Below are positions 30,859-38,156 of a stretch of 41,212 bases of DNA, piece after piece (the first letter of the stretch is position 1; each line of letters starts with the position of its first letter). The notes under the pieces are model-generated. The model made no database searches. It saw only the letters and a program-made list of their open reading frames with translations, and was not told the DNA's origin. This stretch comes from Bacteroidales bacterium (GTDB lineage: Bacteria > Bacteroidota > Bacteroidia > Bacteroidales > Muribaculaceae): NCBI GenBank assembly GCA_004554255.1, contig SFNC01000005.1, positions 1 to 41,212 on the forward strand, written 5' to 3'. A program made the position numbers and the translations under genes.

Positions 30859-30888
30859 TTGGAAATCCCAAGTTTTTTTGTAATTTTG
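30859..30888 (+). promoter_or_regulatory. Promoter of the Lrp/AsnC-amylase pair
   Basis: A TTG -33 element (30859-30861) and a -7 box TAATTTTG (30881-30888) are 19 nt apart, matching the Bacteroidota consensus. The implied leader is about 100 nt and AT-rich. Confidence 0.65.
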
Positions 30889-30992
30889 TCAATGGAAATA
30901 CGCCGTTTATAGCGTTTCCGCATTTTCATTTCCCAAAATTCATTATATCAACAAATTTAAAAACCCTGAAAATACCTAAAAACTGCGTAATT

Positions 30993-31460
30993 ATGAGCAT
31001 GGACAGAATCGACAATCTCGACCGTAAAATCCTGAGTATCATCATGAAGAATGCCCGAATCCCCTCGAAGGACGTGGCAGTTGAATGTGGTGTCAGCCGC
31101 GCCGCCATCCACCAGCGCATCCAGCGCCTCATTGAAATGAAGGTCATCACCGGCTCGGGATACAACGTCAACCCCAAAACTCTCGGATACAGCACCTGCA
31201 CATACATCGGCGTAACACTGGAACGTGGCGCCATGTACCGCGAAGTTGTTCCCGAACTTGAGAAAATCCCCGAAATCGTGGAATGCCACTTCACCACCGG
31301 CCCGTACTCGATGCTCCTCAAGCTTTACGCCCGAGACAACGAGCACCTCATGGAGCTCCTCAACGGCGCAATCCAGAACATCCCCGGCGTTGTGGGCACA
31401 GAGACTCTTATCTCCCTGGACAACAGCATCCAGCGCACCATCCCGATGAAATTCAACTAA
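30993..31460 (+). CDS. Lrp/AsnC family transcriptional regulator
   Basis: The 155-aa protein has an N-terminal winged helix-turn-helix (about 4-62: IDNLDRKILSIIMKNARIPSKD, with the recognition helix in GVSRAAIHQRIQRL) and a C-terminal RAM/AsnC_trans_reg effector-binding domain (about 68-150, with TGPYSMLLKLYARDNEHL). Family members form octamers or higher and respond to amino acids. The start at 30993 (MSMDRIDN) fits the family; the longer frame from 30804 would overlap the promoter. The gene lies 21 nt before the amylase gene, so the two are probably co-transcribed and the regulator may control it; that link is inference. Confidence 0.92.
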   Translation: MSMDRIDNLDRKILSIIMKNARIPSKDVAVECGVSRAAIHQRIQRLIEMKVITGSGYNVNPKTLGYSTCTYIGVTLERGAMYREVVPELEKIPEIVECHFTTGPYSMLLKLYARDNEHLMELLNGAIQNIPGVVGTETLISLDNSIQRTIPMKFN

Positions 31461-31481
31461 TCTCCTAAACCATAAGCCATT

Positions 31482-32882
31482 ATGAAGCTACGCAAATTTT
31501 TGCTGGCTCTGCTGGCTCCGTTTATAGGCGCCCCGGCAATCTCTGCCGGAGCGCCTACCCATGTGCAGCACCCTGCATGGAGCCGCAACGCCGTTATTTA
31601 CGAGGTAAACACCAGACAATACACCCCGGAGGGCACTTTCAACGCCTTCGCCAAAAACCTTCCGCGGCTTAAGAACCTCGGCGTCGACATCCTGTGGTTC
31701 ATGCCTATCCACCCCATCTCGCAGGTTAACCGCAAAGGCACACTCGGAAGCTACTATGCCATCGCCGACTACAAGGCCGTCAACCCCGAGTTCGGAACCA
31801 TGGACGACTTCAAGGCCCTCGTGAAAAAAGCCCACGACATGGGCATGAAAGTCATTATCGACTGGGTTCCCAACCACACCGGTTGCGACAACGTTTGGCT
31901 AAAAGACCATGCCGACAGATACGCCCGCAACGACAAGGGCGAAATGTACGGTCCCTATGACTGGACAGACACCTACAAACTGGACTACAACAACCCCGAC
32001 ACACGCCTTGCCATGATAGACGCCATGTCCTTCTGGCTCCGCGAGGCCGACATCGACGGCTTCCGCTGCGACGTCGCCGCAGAGGTACCCGTCTCCTTCT
32101 GGAACCAGGCGCGCCCGCAGCTCCAGGCCATAGAGCCCGAACTGTTCATGCTTGCCGAGGCAAGCAGCCCCGCACTCCACGACTACGGCTTCGACATGGG
32201 ATACAACTGGCCCATGAAGGACCTGTTCAGCAAAATTGCATCCACCCACGGACAATACACATTTGTTAAAGACGGCCAGACACAGCCCGAGAAACTCCCC
32301 GAGGCACACGCCATGGACATCCCCGCGCTGGTGAAAAGCCAGGAAAAGGACTACCCCGGCGACACTTACCTGATGAACATGGTGACAAACCACGACCTCA
32401 ACAGCTGGGAAGGCACCGAGATGCAGCGCCTCGGCAACTTCGCCGACGCCTTCGCCGTGCTGTCGTACACCCTCCCCGGCATGCCGCTGATATACACCGG
32501 ACAGGAAACCGGACTTAACCGCGCCCTCCAGTTCTTCGAGAAAGACACCGCGCCCGACTTCCACCCCAACAGCGTCACCACCTTCTACACCGCCCTTAAC
32601 GCGCTGAAACACAGCCGCTCCGAATTGCAGGCCGGTGTTGCAGGCGCACCCATGACCGTGTTCGAGACCGACAACAACGACGTACTCGTATTTGAGCGCC
32701 GCCAGGGCGACAAAGCCGTGATTACCGCCGTGAACCTCTCCAACAAACCCGTCCGCATCACCTACACCGGACAGGCACCCAAAGTATCCGCCAACCTCAC
32801 CGACGCCATCTCCGGAGCCGCCATGAAGTCGCTCCCCACAATCCTCGCCCCCGGTGGATACTTCGTGATAACTGACAACTGA
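31482..32882 (+). CDS. Secreted GH13 alpha-amylase family glycoside hydrolase
   Basis: The 466-aa protein has a signal peptide (1 to about 22, LLALLAPFIGAPAISAG) and a GH13 (beta/alpha)8 barrel. All four conserved regions are visible: DWVPNHT (127-133), GFRCDVAAEV (193-202) with the nucleophile Asp197, LAEAS (224-228) with the acid/base Glu226, and TNHDLNSWEG (302-311) with the stabiliser Asp305. The C-terminal beta-sandwich (about 380-466) is typical. It should act on alpha-1,4-glucans in the periplasm; no SusC/SusD partner is nearby. Exact substrate is unknown. Confidence 0.92.
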   Translation: MKLRKFLLALLAPFIGAPAISAGAPTHVQHPAWSRNAVIYEVNTRQYTPEGTFNAFAKNLPRLKNLGVDILWFMPIHPISQVNRKGTLGSYYAIADYKAVNPEFGTMDDFKALVKKAHDMGMKVIIDWVPNHTGCDNVWLKDHADRYARNDKGEMYGPYDWTDTYKLDYNNPDTRLAMIDAMSFWLREADIDGFRCDVAAEVPVSFWNQARPQLQAIEPELFMLAEASSPALHDYGFDMGYNWPMKDLFSKIASTHGQYTFVKDGQTQPEKLPEAHAMDIPALVKSQEKDYPGDTYLMNMVTNHDLNSWEGTEMQRLGNFADAFAVLSYTLPGMPLIYTGQETGLNRALQFFEKDTAPDFHPNSVTTFYTALNALKHSRSELQAGVAGAPMTVFETDNNDVLVFERRQGDKAVITAVNLSNKPVRITYTGQAPKVSANLTDAISGAAMKSLPTILAPGGYFVITDN

Positions 32883-32905
32883 ACAACCCCACACCACACA
32901 CCTAC

Positions 32906-32933
32906 GCTCCCGGGCACACCACTGCCCGGGAGC
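32906..32933 (+). terminator. Intrinsic terminator after the amylase gene
   Basis: GCTCCCGGGCA (32906-32916) and TGCCCGGGAGC (32923-32933) form a perfect 11-bp stem with a 6-nt loop, followed by CCTTTTA. It lies 24 nt past the stop. Confidence 0.8.
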
Positions 32934-33016
32934 CCTTTTATCCCCCTCCCCCGATAAAAAAGAACATCAAAAATTGTACGTAGAATAATTTTATGTGCAA
33001 AAAATGGCGAAAAAGT

Positions 33017-33047
33017 TTTGATACTCAAAGAAAAATTACTAATTTTG
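33017..33047 (+). promoter_or_regulatory. rpsU promoter
   Basis: TTTG (33017-33020) and TAATTTTG (33040-33047) are 19 nt apart and match the Bacteroidota -33/-7 consensus. The implied leader is about 68 nt. Confidence 0.7.
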
Positions 33048-33121
33048 CCCCGCTAAAGGCATATTGCGCCTTTTCCCCACTGATTATCAAATAAAAACTC
33101 AAATAAAGCATTAACTAAAAC

Positions 33122-33313
33122 ATGATTATCGTACAAGTTAAAGAAGGCGAAAACATCGAGCGCGCACTCAAAAAATTCAAACGTAAATTCGAAAAAACCG
33201 GCGTTACCAAAGAACTCCGCAGCCGTCAGGCATTCCAGAAACCTTCAGTCCTCAACCGCAAGAAGATGATGAAGGCCGTTTACGTTCAGCAGCTCCGCGC
33301 CGTAGAGGAATAA
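33122..33313 (+). CDS. rpsU: 30S ribosomal protein S21
   Basis: The 63-aa protein has the bS21 N-terminal strand MIIVQVKEGENIERALKKFK (1-20), followed by a long basic helix (RSRQAFQKPS, NRKKMMKAV). bS21 binds 16S rRNA near the anti-Shine-Dalgarno region; in Bacteroidota it has been implicated in hiding the anti-SD sequence, which fits the weak Shine-Dalgarno sequences across this window. It stands alone between its own promoter and terminator. Confidence 0.96.
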   Translation: MIIVQVKEGENIERALKKFKRKFEKTGVTKELRSRQAFQKPSVLNRKKMMKAVYVQQLRAVEE

Positions 33314-33380
33314 ATCACCGCAGCGGGCCACCGCAAACAGCCCGCACAACGGGTATCGCCCTTAACAGCCACATAACGTG

Positions 33381-33406
33381 AGCCCTGACGCGAAAGCGTT
33401 AGGGCT
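33381..33406 (+). terminator. Hairpin after rpsU
   Basis: AGCCCTGACGC (33381-33391) and GCGTTAGGGCT (33396-33406) pair over 11 bp with one G-U and a GAAA tetraloop. It lies 67 nt past the rpsU stop. No U-tract follows, so it is probably a terminator or 3'-end stabiliser. Confidence 0.6.
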
Positions 33407-33440
33407 TAACGTCGTGTACATACACACGCACCAACAGCAC

Positions 33441-33609
33441 CACGCACTGCACATATAAGACCTCACACCATGCAAAATCGCACGCCCCGTAAGGTCACCC
33501 CGTAAGACCACTCCCTGTAACGCCACACGCCCTGCAAGGCCACGCTCCTACACAGGTCAGACTCCCTGCAAGGCCGGACACTACGTAGGATCACACCCTC
33601 TGCACAGGC
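33441..33609. repeat. Degenerate tandem repeat, about 17-nt unit
   Basis: About ten head-to-tail units of 13-23 nt, most commonly 17, with a loose consensus CACRCYCCYTGCAAGGC. Clear units start at 33464, 33481, 33496, 33509, 33524, 33541, 33558, 33575 and 33592. There are no unique spacers between units, so it is not a CRISPR array. It occupies the spacer between rpsU and the cdd promoter, and no gene is seen in this stretch. Confidence 0.6.
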
Positions 33610-33649
33610 CATTGTTTTTGTGCTTTTGATATTTATTAACGGGAAGTTG

Positions 33650-33681
33650 TTTGCAGAATCGCAGGAAATTTGTTACATTTG
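33650..33681 (+). promoter_or_regulatory. cdd promoter
   Basis: TTTG (33650-33653) and TACATTTG (33674-33681) are 20 nt apart, a good -33/-7 pair. The start codon is 78 nt downstream. Confidence 0.7.
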
Positions 33682-33759
33682 CAGTCCTACACCTAATTAT
33701 TTTTTATAAAGACATAATCTACACGGCATTTAAACCGGAATCAACATAACACATAGACC

Positions 33760-34233
33760 ATGAAAGAGTTTAATATAACTGTTCCCGTAAAAGAATATAC
33801 CTACACCGAGCTCGACAATCTGTCGGCAATACTCGTAGAGGAAGCCCGCAAGGCCACCTACCGCTCGTACTCTCCGTACAGCCACTTCCGCGTAGGCGCG
33901 GCAATAGCACTGGACAACGGCCAAATAATCACCGGCGCCAACCAGGAGAACGCGGCATTCACCGCCGGCACCTGCGCCGAGCGCTCGGCATGCTTCGCCG
34001 CCGGAGCCCAGTACCCCGATGCAAAATTTGTGCGCATCGCAGTCGCCGCCCGCGACGGCGAGGGTGAGTTCCTGGCCGACCCCGTAGCGCCCTGCGGACA
34101 CTGCCGCCAGGCACTGCTCGAATTCGAGACCCGCGCCGGACACGACATCCCCGTTCTGCTCGTCGCCAAAGACCGAGTGTACGAGATGCCCTCCGTAAAG
34201 AGCCTGCTGCCCCTCGCATTCACCGAGTTCTGA
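33760..34233 (+). CDS. cdd: Cytidine deaminase
   Basis: Cdd hydrolyses cytidine and deoxycytidine to uridine forms in pyrimidine salvage. The 157-aa protein carries the zinc site: Cys72 and catalytic Glu74 in TCAERSA, and Cys112/Cys115 in PCGHCRQ. RSYSPYSHFRVGAA (35-48) and the substrate-binding GANQENAAF (59-67) are also typical. This is the small tetrameric type. It is monocistronic, flanked by its own promoter and a canonical terminator. Confidence 0.95.
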   Translation: MKEFNITVPVKEYTYTELDNLSAILVEEARKATYRSYSPYSHFRVGAAIALDNGQIITGANQENAAFTAGTCAERSACFAAGAQYPDAKFVRIAVAARDGEGEFLADPVAPCGHCRQALLEFETRAGHDIPVLLVAKDRVYEMPSVKSLLPLAFTEF

Positions 34234-34256
34234 CATTTTTCCGTCAGAAGATTTAC

Positions 34257-34297
34257 CCGTCGCTCGCCCGTAAAACCGGGCGATTGACGGTTTTTTT
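34257..34297 (+). terminator. Intrinsic terminator after cdd
   Basis: Arms 34257-34270 and 34277-34290 form a 14-position stem with one mismatch and one G-U, and a TAAAAC loop, followed directly by seven T residues (34291-34297). This is the most canonical rho-independent terminator in the window. Confidence 0.88.
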
Positions 34298-34409
34298 CGT
34301 GAAAACGCATTCTTTTTCACATTTATTTACTTTATCAGGGTTTACTTTCATAAGATTGAATGATCTATTAGCTGTATCAAGAAAAAAACTAAATCACACA
34401 GGAATAACG

Positions 34410-37223
34410 ATGTATAGAATCCTTAAGCTGCGAGCGATATTCTTCGCGCTTCTCCTCCCGGCGGCAATGATTGCCATGGGATACACCGTAAGCGGCTCGG
34501 TCTTCGATACCGACAGCGAGCCGCTTATTGGAGCATCGGCGCGTCTGCTCTCGCCAAAAGACTCCACCAAGGTACTCAAGACAGCCATCGCCGATATCAA
34601 TGGCAAATACACCTTCAGCAACGTAAACAACGGCAACTACACGCTGGAACTCAGCTACGTGGGCTACGACGCCAAAAAGCAGAAACTGCGTGTAAACGGC
34701 GCCAACGTAAAAGTCCCGCGCATAGTGCTCAGCGCCAACGCCACCACACTTAAGGAGGCCGTAATCACCGGCATCCGCACCCCGGTAAAGGTTATGGAGG
34801 ACACCGTGGAGTTTGCCGCAGACACCTATAAGACTCAGCCCAACGCCGTTGTGGAAGACCTGCTGAAGCGACTCCCCGGCGTGGAAGTGGGCACCGACGG
34901 TGCCATCACCGCAAACGGCAAAACAGTGACAAAGATTCTGGTGGACGGCAAGGAATTCTTCGCCGACGACCCCAAGGTCGCCTCCAAGAACCTCCCTGTA
35001 AATATGGTTGACAAGCTGCAGGTGGTGGACCGCAAGAGCGACCTTGCCCGCCTCACCGGCGTGGACGACGGCGAGGAAGAGACCGTCATCAACCTCACGG
35101 TAAAAAAAGGCATGAAGAACGGATGGTTCGGCAACGCCCAGGCCGACGCCGGCACCGACAGCCGCTACAAGGCATCGTTTAACGTAAACCGCTTTTGGAA
35201 CGAAAATCAGATAACCGTGCTCGGCGGCCTCAATAACGTCAACGAACCCGGATTCACCGACGGCGCCTCCGGCCGATTCCGCCGTTTCGGCGGCGACAAC
35301 GGCATCACCCTCAGCCAGGCCCTCGGCGTAAACTTCAACGTCGGCAACAAGGAAATCTTCCGCGTAGGCGGTAACATCATGTACAGCCACACCTCCGCGC
35401 GCACCATCACCAGCCAGGAGCGGCAGTACATCATCCCCGAGAACGAATCGTTTGTATCCTCCTTTAAACACGCCCTGGACAAAGGCCACAACATCCGCGC
35501 CGACTTCCGCGTTCAGTGGAACCCCGACTCGTTCAACACCGTCGAGTTCCGCCCGCGCATGAGCTACAACCAGAGCGACTCCTGGAGCAACGACTCGTCC
35601 ATGAACCAGAACAATCTGCGCGAGGACATCACCCGCTCGCGCAACATCGCCGACTCCGACGGCAAAAGCTGGGAATTCGGCGGCGAGTTCATCTACAATC
35701 ACAAGTTCCGCAACCGCCCCGGCCGCAGCTTCTCCGTTCACGCGCGCTTCCAGAGCAGCAACGCCCGCAGCTACGAGGACACCTACTCCTGGAACAAATT
35801 CTTCCTCTACAACGACTCCATAGACCTGTACGACCAGTATGCCGACGACCACAGCTGGAACACCACTGCCAGCGGCCGACTCAGCTGGACCGAGCCCCTG
35901 GGCAACGTGAAAAAAGGCAACTTCATGACCGTCGCATACAACTTCCGCTACCGCTGGAACAACGCCGACAAGCTCACCTACGACCACCCTGTCACCTGGC
36001 CCGACGGTTGGCTCGGCGACGCCATAATCAGTGACGACCTGGTGCTGCGCGAAGACCTCAGCAACCGCTTCCGCAACGATTACATGAGCCAGGACATCCG
36101 CGTGGGATTCAAGCACGTGGACAAGCGCACCAACCTCGACGTGGGTATTTCGCTGGTGCCGCAGATGTCTCGCTCCGAGGACCTTATTAACCACGACCGC
36201 GACATCACACGCCACGTCCTCAACTTCGCCCCCTACCTGCGCTACCGCCTGAAAATGTCCAAGAGCAACACCCTCACCCTCAACTACCGCGGCCGCTCGT
36301 CGCAGCCGTCCATGACCCAGCTGCAGCCCGTCGCCGACTACTCCGACCCCCTGCGCGTAGTCATCGGTAATCCGGCACTGGACCCCACATTCTCGCATAA
36401 CATCCAGCTGCGCGCACAGAACTTCAACCAGAGCACCCAGCGCTCGCTGATGGTAATGGCCAACGCACAGATACAGCAGAACTCAATCGTCTCCCGCACC
36501 ACCTTCAACTCCTCCACCGGCGGCCAGACCACCACATACGAGAACGTCAACGGCGTATGGAACATGATGGGTATGATGATGTACTCAACACCCTTCCGCA
36601 ACAAGGCCTTTGTGTTCAACACGCACATGTTCGCGCGCTACAGCCACAATGTGGGCTTCAGCAACGGCGCACGCAACCTCTCGCAGAGCATCAACTTCAA
36701 CATTATGCCCTCGCTGGCATGGCGCCCCGTCAATCTGGAGCTGGAAATCCGCCCCCGCTACAGCCTGCAGGCATCGCACAACAGCGTGGCCGTAACCCGG
36801 GGTAGCAGCACCGTGCACACATACGGCGGAATGTTCAACGGCACATATTATACCGCATTCGGTCTGACAATCTCTACCGACCTCAACTACGCCAAGACCT
36901 CGGGACGCTCGGCCGGCTTCAACACCAACTCGTGCCTCTGGAACGCCACCGTCTCCTACTCCTTCCTCCGCGACAAGAGCCTGACTCTCTCGCTCAGCGG
37001 CTACGACCTCCTGCAGCAGAAGGAGAATGTGCACCGCACCATCAACGCCAACTACATCGACGACACCATGTATAACTCCCTCACCCGCTACTTCATGGTG
37101 GGTGTGACCTGGAAATTCAACACCTTCGGAAAAGGCAACGAGCCCGCCAGCCGCAACGAATGGCGCCGCGGCCCCGGAGGTCCCGGCGGCCCCCCTCCCG
37201 GACACGGACACCGCCCCATGTGA
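34410..37223 (+). CDS. Outer-membrane beta-barrel protein with carboxypeptidase-regulatory-like domain
   Basis: From the ATG at 34410, preceded by AGGAATAACG, the protein has 937 aa. A signal peptide (1 to about 23) is followed by a carboxypeptidase-regulatory-like beta-sandwich (about 24-115: VSGSVFDTDSEPLIGASARL, GYDAKKQKLRV), then a plug-like domain with LLKRLPGVEVGTDGAI and ILVDGKEFFADDPKVA (about 150-210), then a long barrel rich in aromatic/Asn strands. This matches the TonB-receptor-like OMP_b-brl_3 proteins of Bacteroidota. No TonB box or SusD partner is evident, so import of a specific nutrient cannot be claimed. A Gly/Pro/His-rich tail of about 28 residues follows the last predicted strand (VGVTWKFNTF). 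It converges on the phage-like cluster. Confidence 0.87.
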   Translation: MYRILKLRAIFFALLLPAAMIAMGYTVSGSVFDTDSEPLIGASARLLSPKDSTKVLKTAIADINGKYTFSNVNNGNYTLELSYVGYDAKKQKLRVNGANVKVPRIVLSANATTLKEAVITGIRTPVKVMEDTVEFAADTYKTQPNAVVEDLLKRLPGVEVGTDGAITANGKTVTKILVDGKEFFADDPKVASKNLPVNMVDKLQVVDRKSDLARLTGVDDGEEETVINLTVKKGMKNGWFGNAQADAGTDSRYKASFNVNRFWNENQITVLGGLNNVNEPGFTDGASGRFRRFGGDNGITLSQALGVNFNVGNKEIFRVGGNIMYSHTSARTITSQERQYIIPENESFVSSFKHALDKGHNIRADFRVQWNPDSFNTVEFRPRMSYNQSDSWSNDSSMNQNNLREDITRSRNIADSDGKSWEFGGEFIYNHKFRNRPGRSFSVHARFQSSNARSYEDTYSWNKFFLYNDSIDLYDQYADDHSWNTTASGRLSWTEPLGNVKKGNFMTVAYNFRYRWNNADKLTYDHPVTWPDGWLGDAIISDDLVLREDLSNRFRNDYMSQDIRVGFKHVDKRTNLDVGISLVPQMSRSEDLINHDRDITRHVLNFAPYLRYRLKMSKSNTLTLNYRGRSSQPSMTQLQPVADYSDPLRVVIGNPALDPTFSHNIQLRAQNFNQSTQRSLMVMANAQIQQNSIVSRTTFNSSTGGQTTTYENVNGVWNMMGMMMYSTPFRNKAFVFNTHMFARYSHNVGFSNGARNLSQSINFNIMPSLAWRPVNLELEIRPRYSLQASHNSVAVTRGSSTVHTYGGMFNGTYYTAFGLTISTDLNYAKTSGRSAGFNTNSCLWNATVSYSFLRDKSLTLSLSGYDLLQQKENVHRTINANYIDDTMYNSLTRYFMVGVTWKFNTFGKGNEPASRNEWRRGPGGPGGPPPGHGHRPM

Positions 37224-37242
37224 TAAACCGTCCCATGTAATA

Positions 37243-37282
37243 AAAAAAGAGCTTCAGATTCACACCCCTGAAGCTCTTTTTT
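37243..37282. terminator. Bidirectional terminator
   Basis: Bases 37243-37257 (A6 then GAGCTTCAG) and 37268-37282 form a perfect 15-bp stem around a 10-nt loop, with A-run and T-run on opposite sides, so it works in both directions. It separates the + strand outer-membrane gene from the convergent phage-like cluster. Confidence 0.85.
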
Positions 37283-37315
37283 ATCTTTCTCCGACAATAA
37301 AAGCTTTTTGGCAAT

Positions 37316-37732
37316 TCAATACCAGTGTTTGCGGCGGCGCGGGATGCGGTCGCCCGGGGCGCCGCAGCTGTTGAGTATCTCGGCAAATGCCTCGCAGGTC
37401 TCGCGGCAGAACGTTGCGGTACGCTCGTTTTCCATGCCGAATATCTGGTGCAGCACTCGCCACGCCAAGAAGGATGTCATCAGCGAGTAACGCGTGCTGA
37501 GTTTTGTGTTTGCCATGCTGAATGTCACCGATTCCTCGTCTTTCTCGGCGATGCTGATATTCGGGCAGACGTAGCATATCCACTCGGCGGCATCGGGGAT
37601 GAACTTGCGGATAGCGTCCGACAGGTCCGCGTTAATAACTCTCAGATTATCAGGCGAGACCGCACTGAGCGTGGCACGTATGCCGTCGGCAGCCATGATT
37701 TTGTCTATGACATTATCGAATGTGATTCTCAT
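37316..37732 (-). CDS. Hypothetical protein in phage-like cluster (138 aa)
   Basis: I do not recognise this protein. It has no signal peptide or membrane span. It appears mixed alpha/beta, with an IPDAAEWICYVCPNISIA segment in the middle and a helical region SLMTSFLAWRVLHQIFGMENER (about 80-105), and ends in a basic RRRKHWY tail. It starts 11 nt after the 134-aa gene and is the last gene before the bidirectional terminator, so it belongs to the same transcript as the portal gene. By position it might be a minor structural or assembly protein, but that is only context. Confidence 0.65.
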   Translation of the reverse strand: MRITFDNVIDKIMAADGIRATLSAVSPDNLRVINADLSDAIRKFIPDAAEWICYVCPNISIAEKDEESVTFSMANTKLSTRYSLMTSFLAWRVLHQIFGMENERTATFCRETCEAFAEILNSCGAPGDRIPRRRKHWY

Positions 37733-37743
37733 AATCAGGGGTC

Positions 37744-38148
37744 TTACAGTTTATAACTTCTTTTCTGCACTATCAGGCGCGACAGGATTCGGCGGGCGCT
37801 GATTTCCGAGATATAGAAACATGGCGCCTGGCCGGCCATTACGCGCGTAACGGCATCGGTAAGAGACATTTTCTCGCGGCTGCGCAGGTCGCTCACTCGC
37901 GCCAGCACGGCCAGTACGCGCATCTGCGAGCGCGTGAGCGGGGCGTCAAACTTAACGGGATTCTTCATTGCCCCGCACACGGCCTTGTACAGTGCCTCAA
38001 AGCCGATGTAGAACGACGGTGCGGGCGAGTTTATCACTGCCTCGGTAACCTCGGTGAGTGTGGGTGTGTGCCCCTGCAGACGGCAGGAGGCGATGTATTT
38101 GCGGGCCGCGGCCACCAGCGCGCGGTTGCGGTGTTCTGTGTAATTCAT
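37744..38148 (-). CDS. Hypothetical protein with internal APxFYI duplication (134 aa)
   Basis: The 134-aa protein contains two similar halves: LTEVTEAVINSPAPSFYI (about 36-53) and LTDAVTRVMAGQAPCFYI (about 97-114), each followed by an amphipathic helix (FEALYKAVC and EISARRILSR). The shared APxFYI motif with a following helix suggests a duplicated small fold, perhaps nucleic-acid or protein binding; function is unknown. I have a recollection of similar APxFY-type small proteins near structural genes in Bacteroidales prophages but cannot verify it here. It lies 8 nt after the portal gene and 11 nt before the 138-aa gene. Confidence 0.7.
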   Translation of the reverse strand: MNYTEHRNRALVAAARKYIASCRLQGHTPTLTEVTEAVINSPAPSFYIGFEALYKAVCGAMKNPVKFDAPLTRSQMRVLAVLARVSDLRSREKMSLTDAVTRVMAGQAPCFYISEISARRILSRLIVQKRSYKL

Positions 38149-38156
38149 AGGAGTTG

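Noticed and set aside
30804..30992. 63-codon N-terminal extension of the Lrp/AsnC protein
   Set aside because: It overlaps the promoter boxes and does not fit the family N-terminus.
33441..33609. CRISPR array
   Set aside because: Units are contiguous, 13-23 nt and diverged, without unique spacers, and no cas gene is nearby.
34389..36398. 669-codon minus-strand frame opposite the outer-membrane protein
   Set aside because: Val/Ala/Gly-rich antisense shadow with no domain; the + strand product has clear signal peptide and domains.
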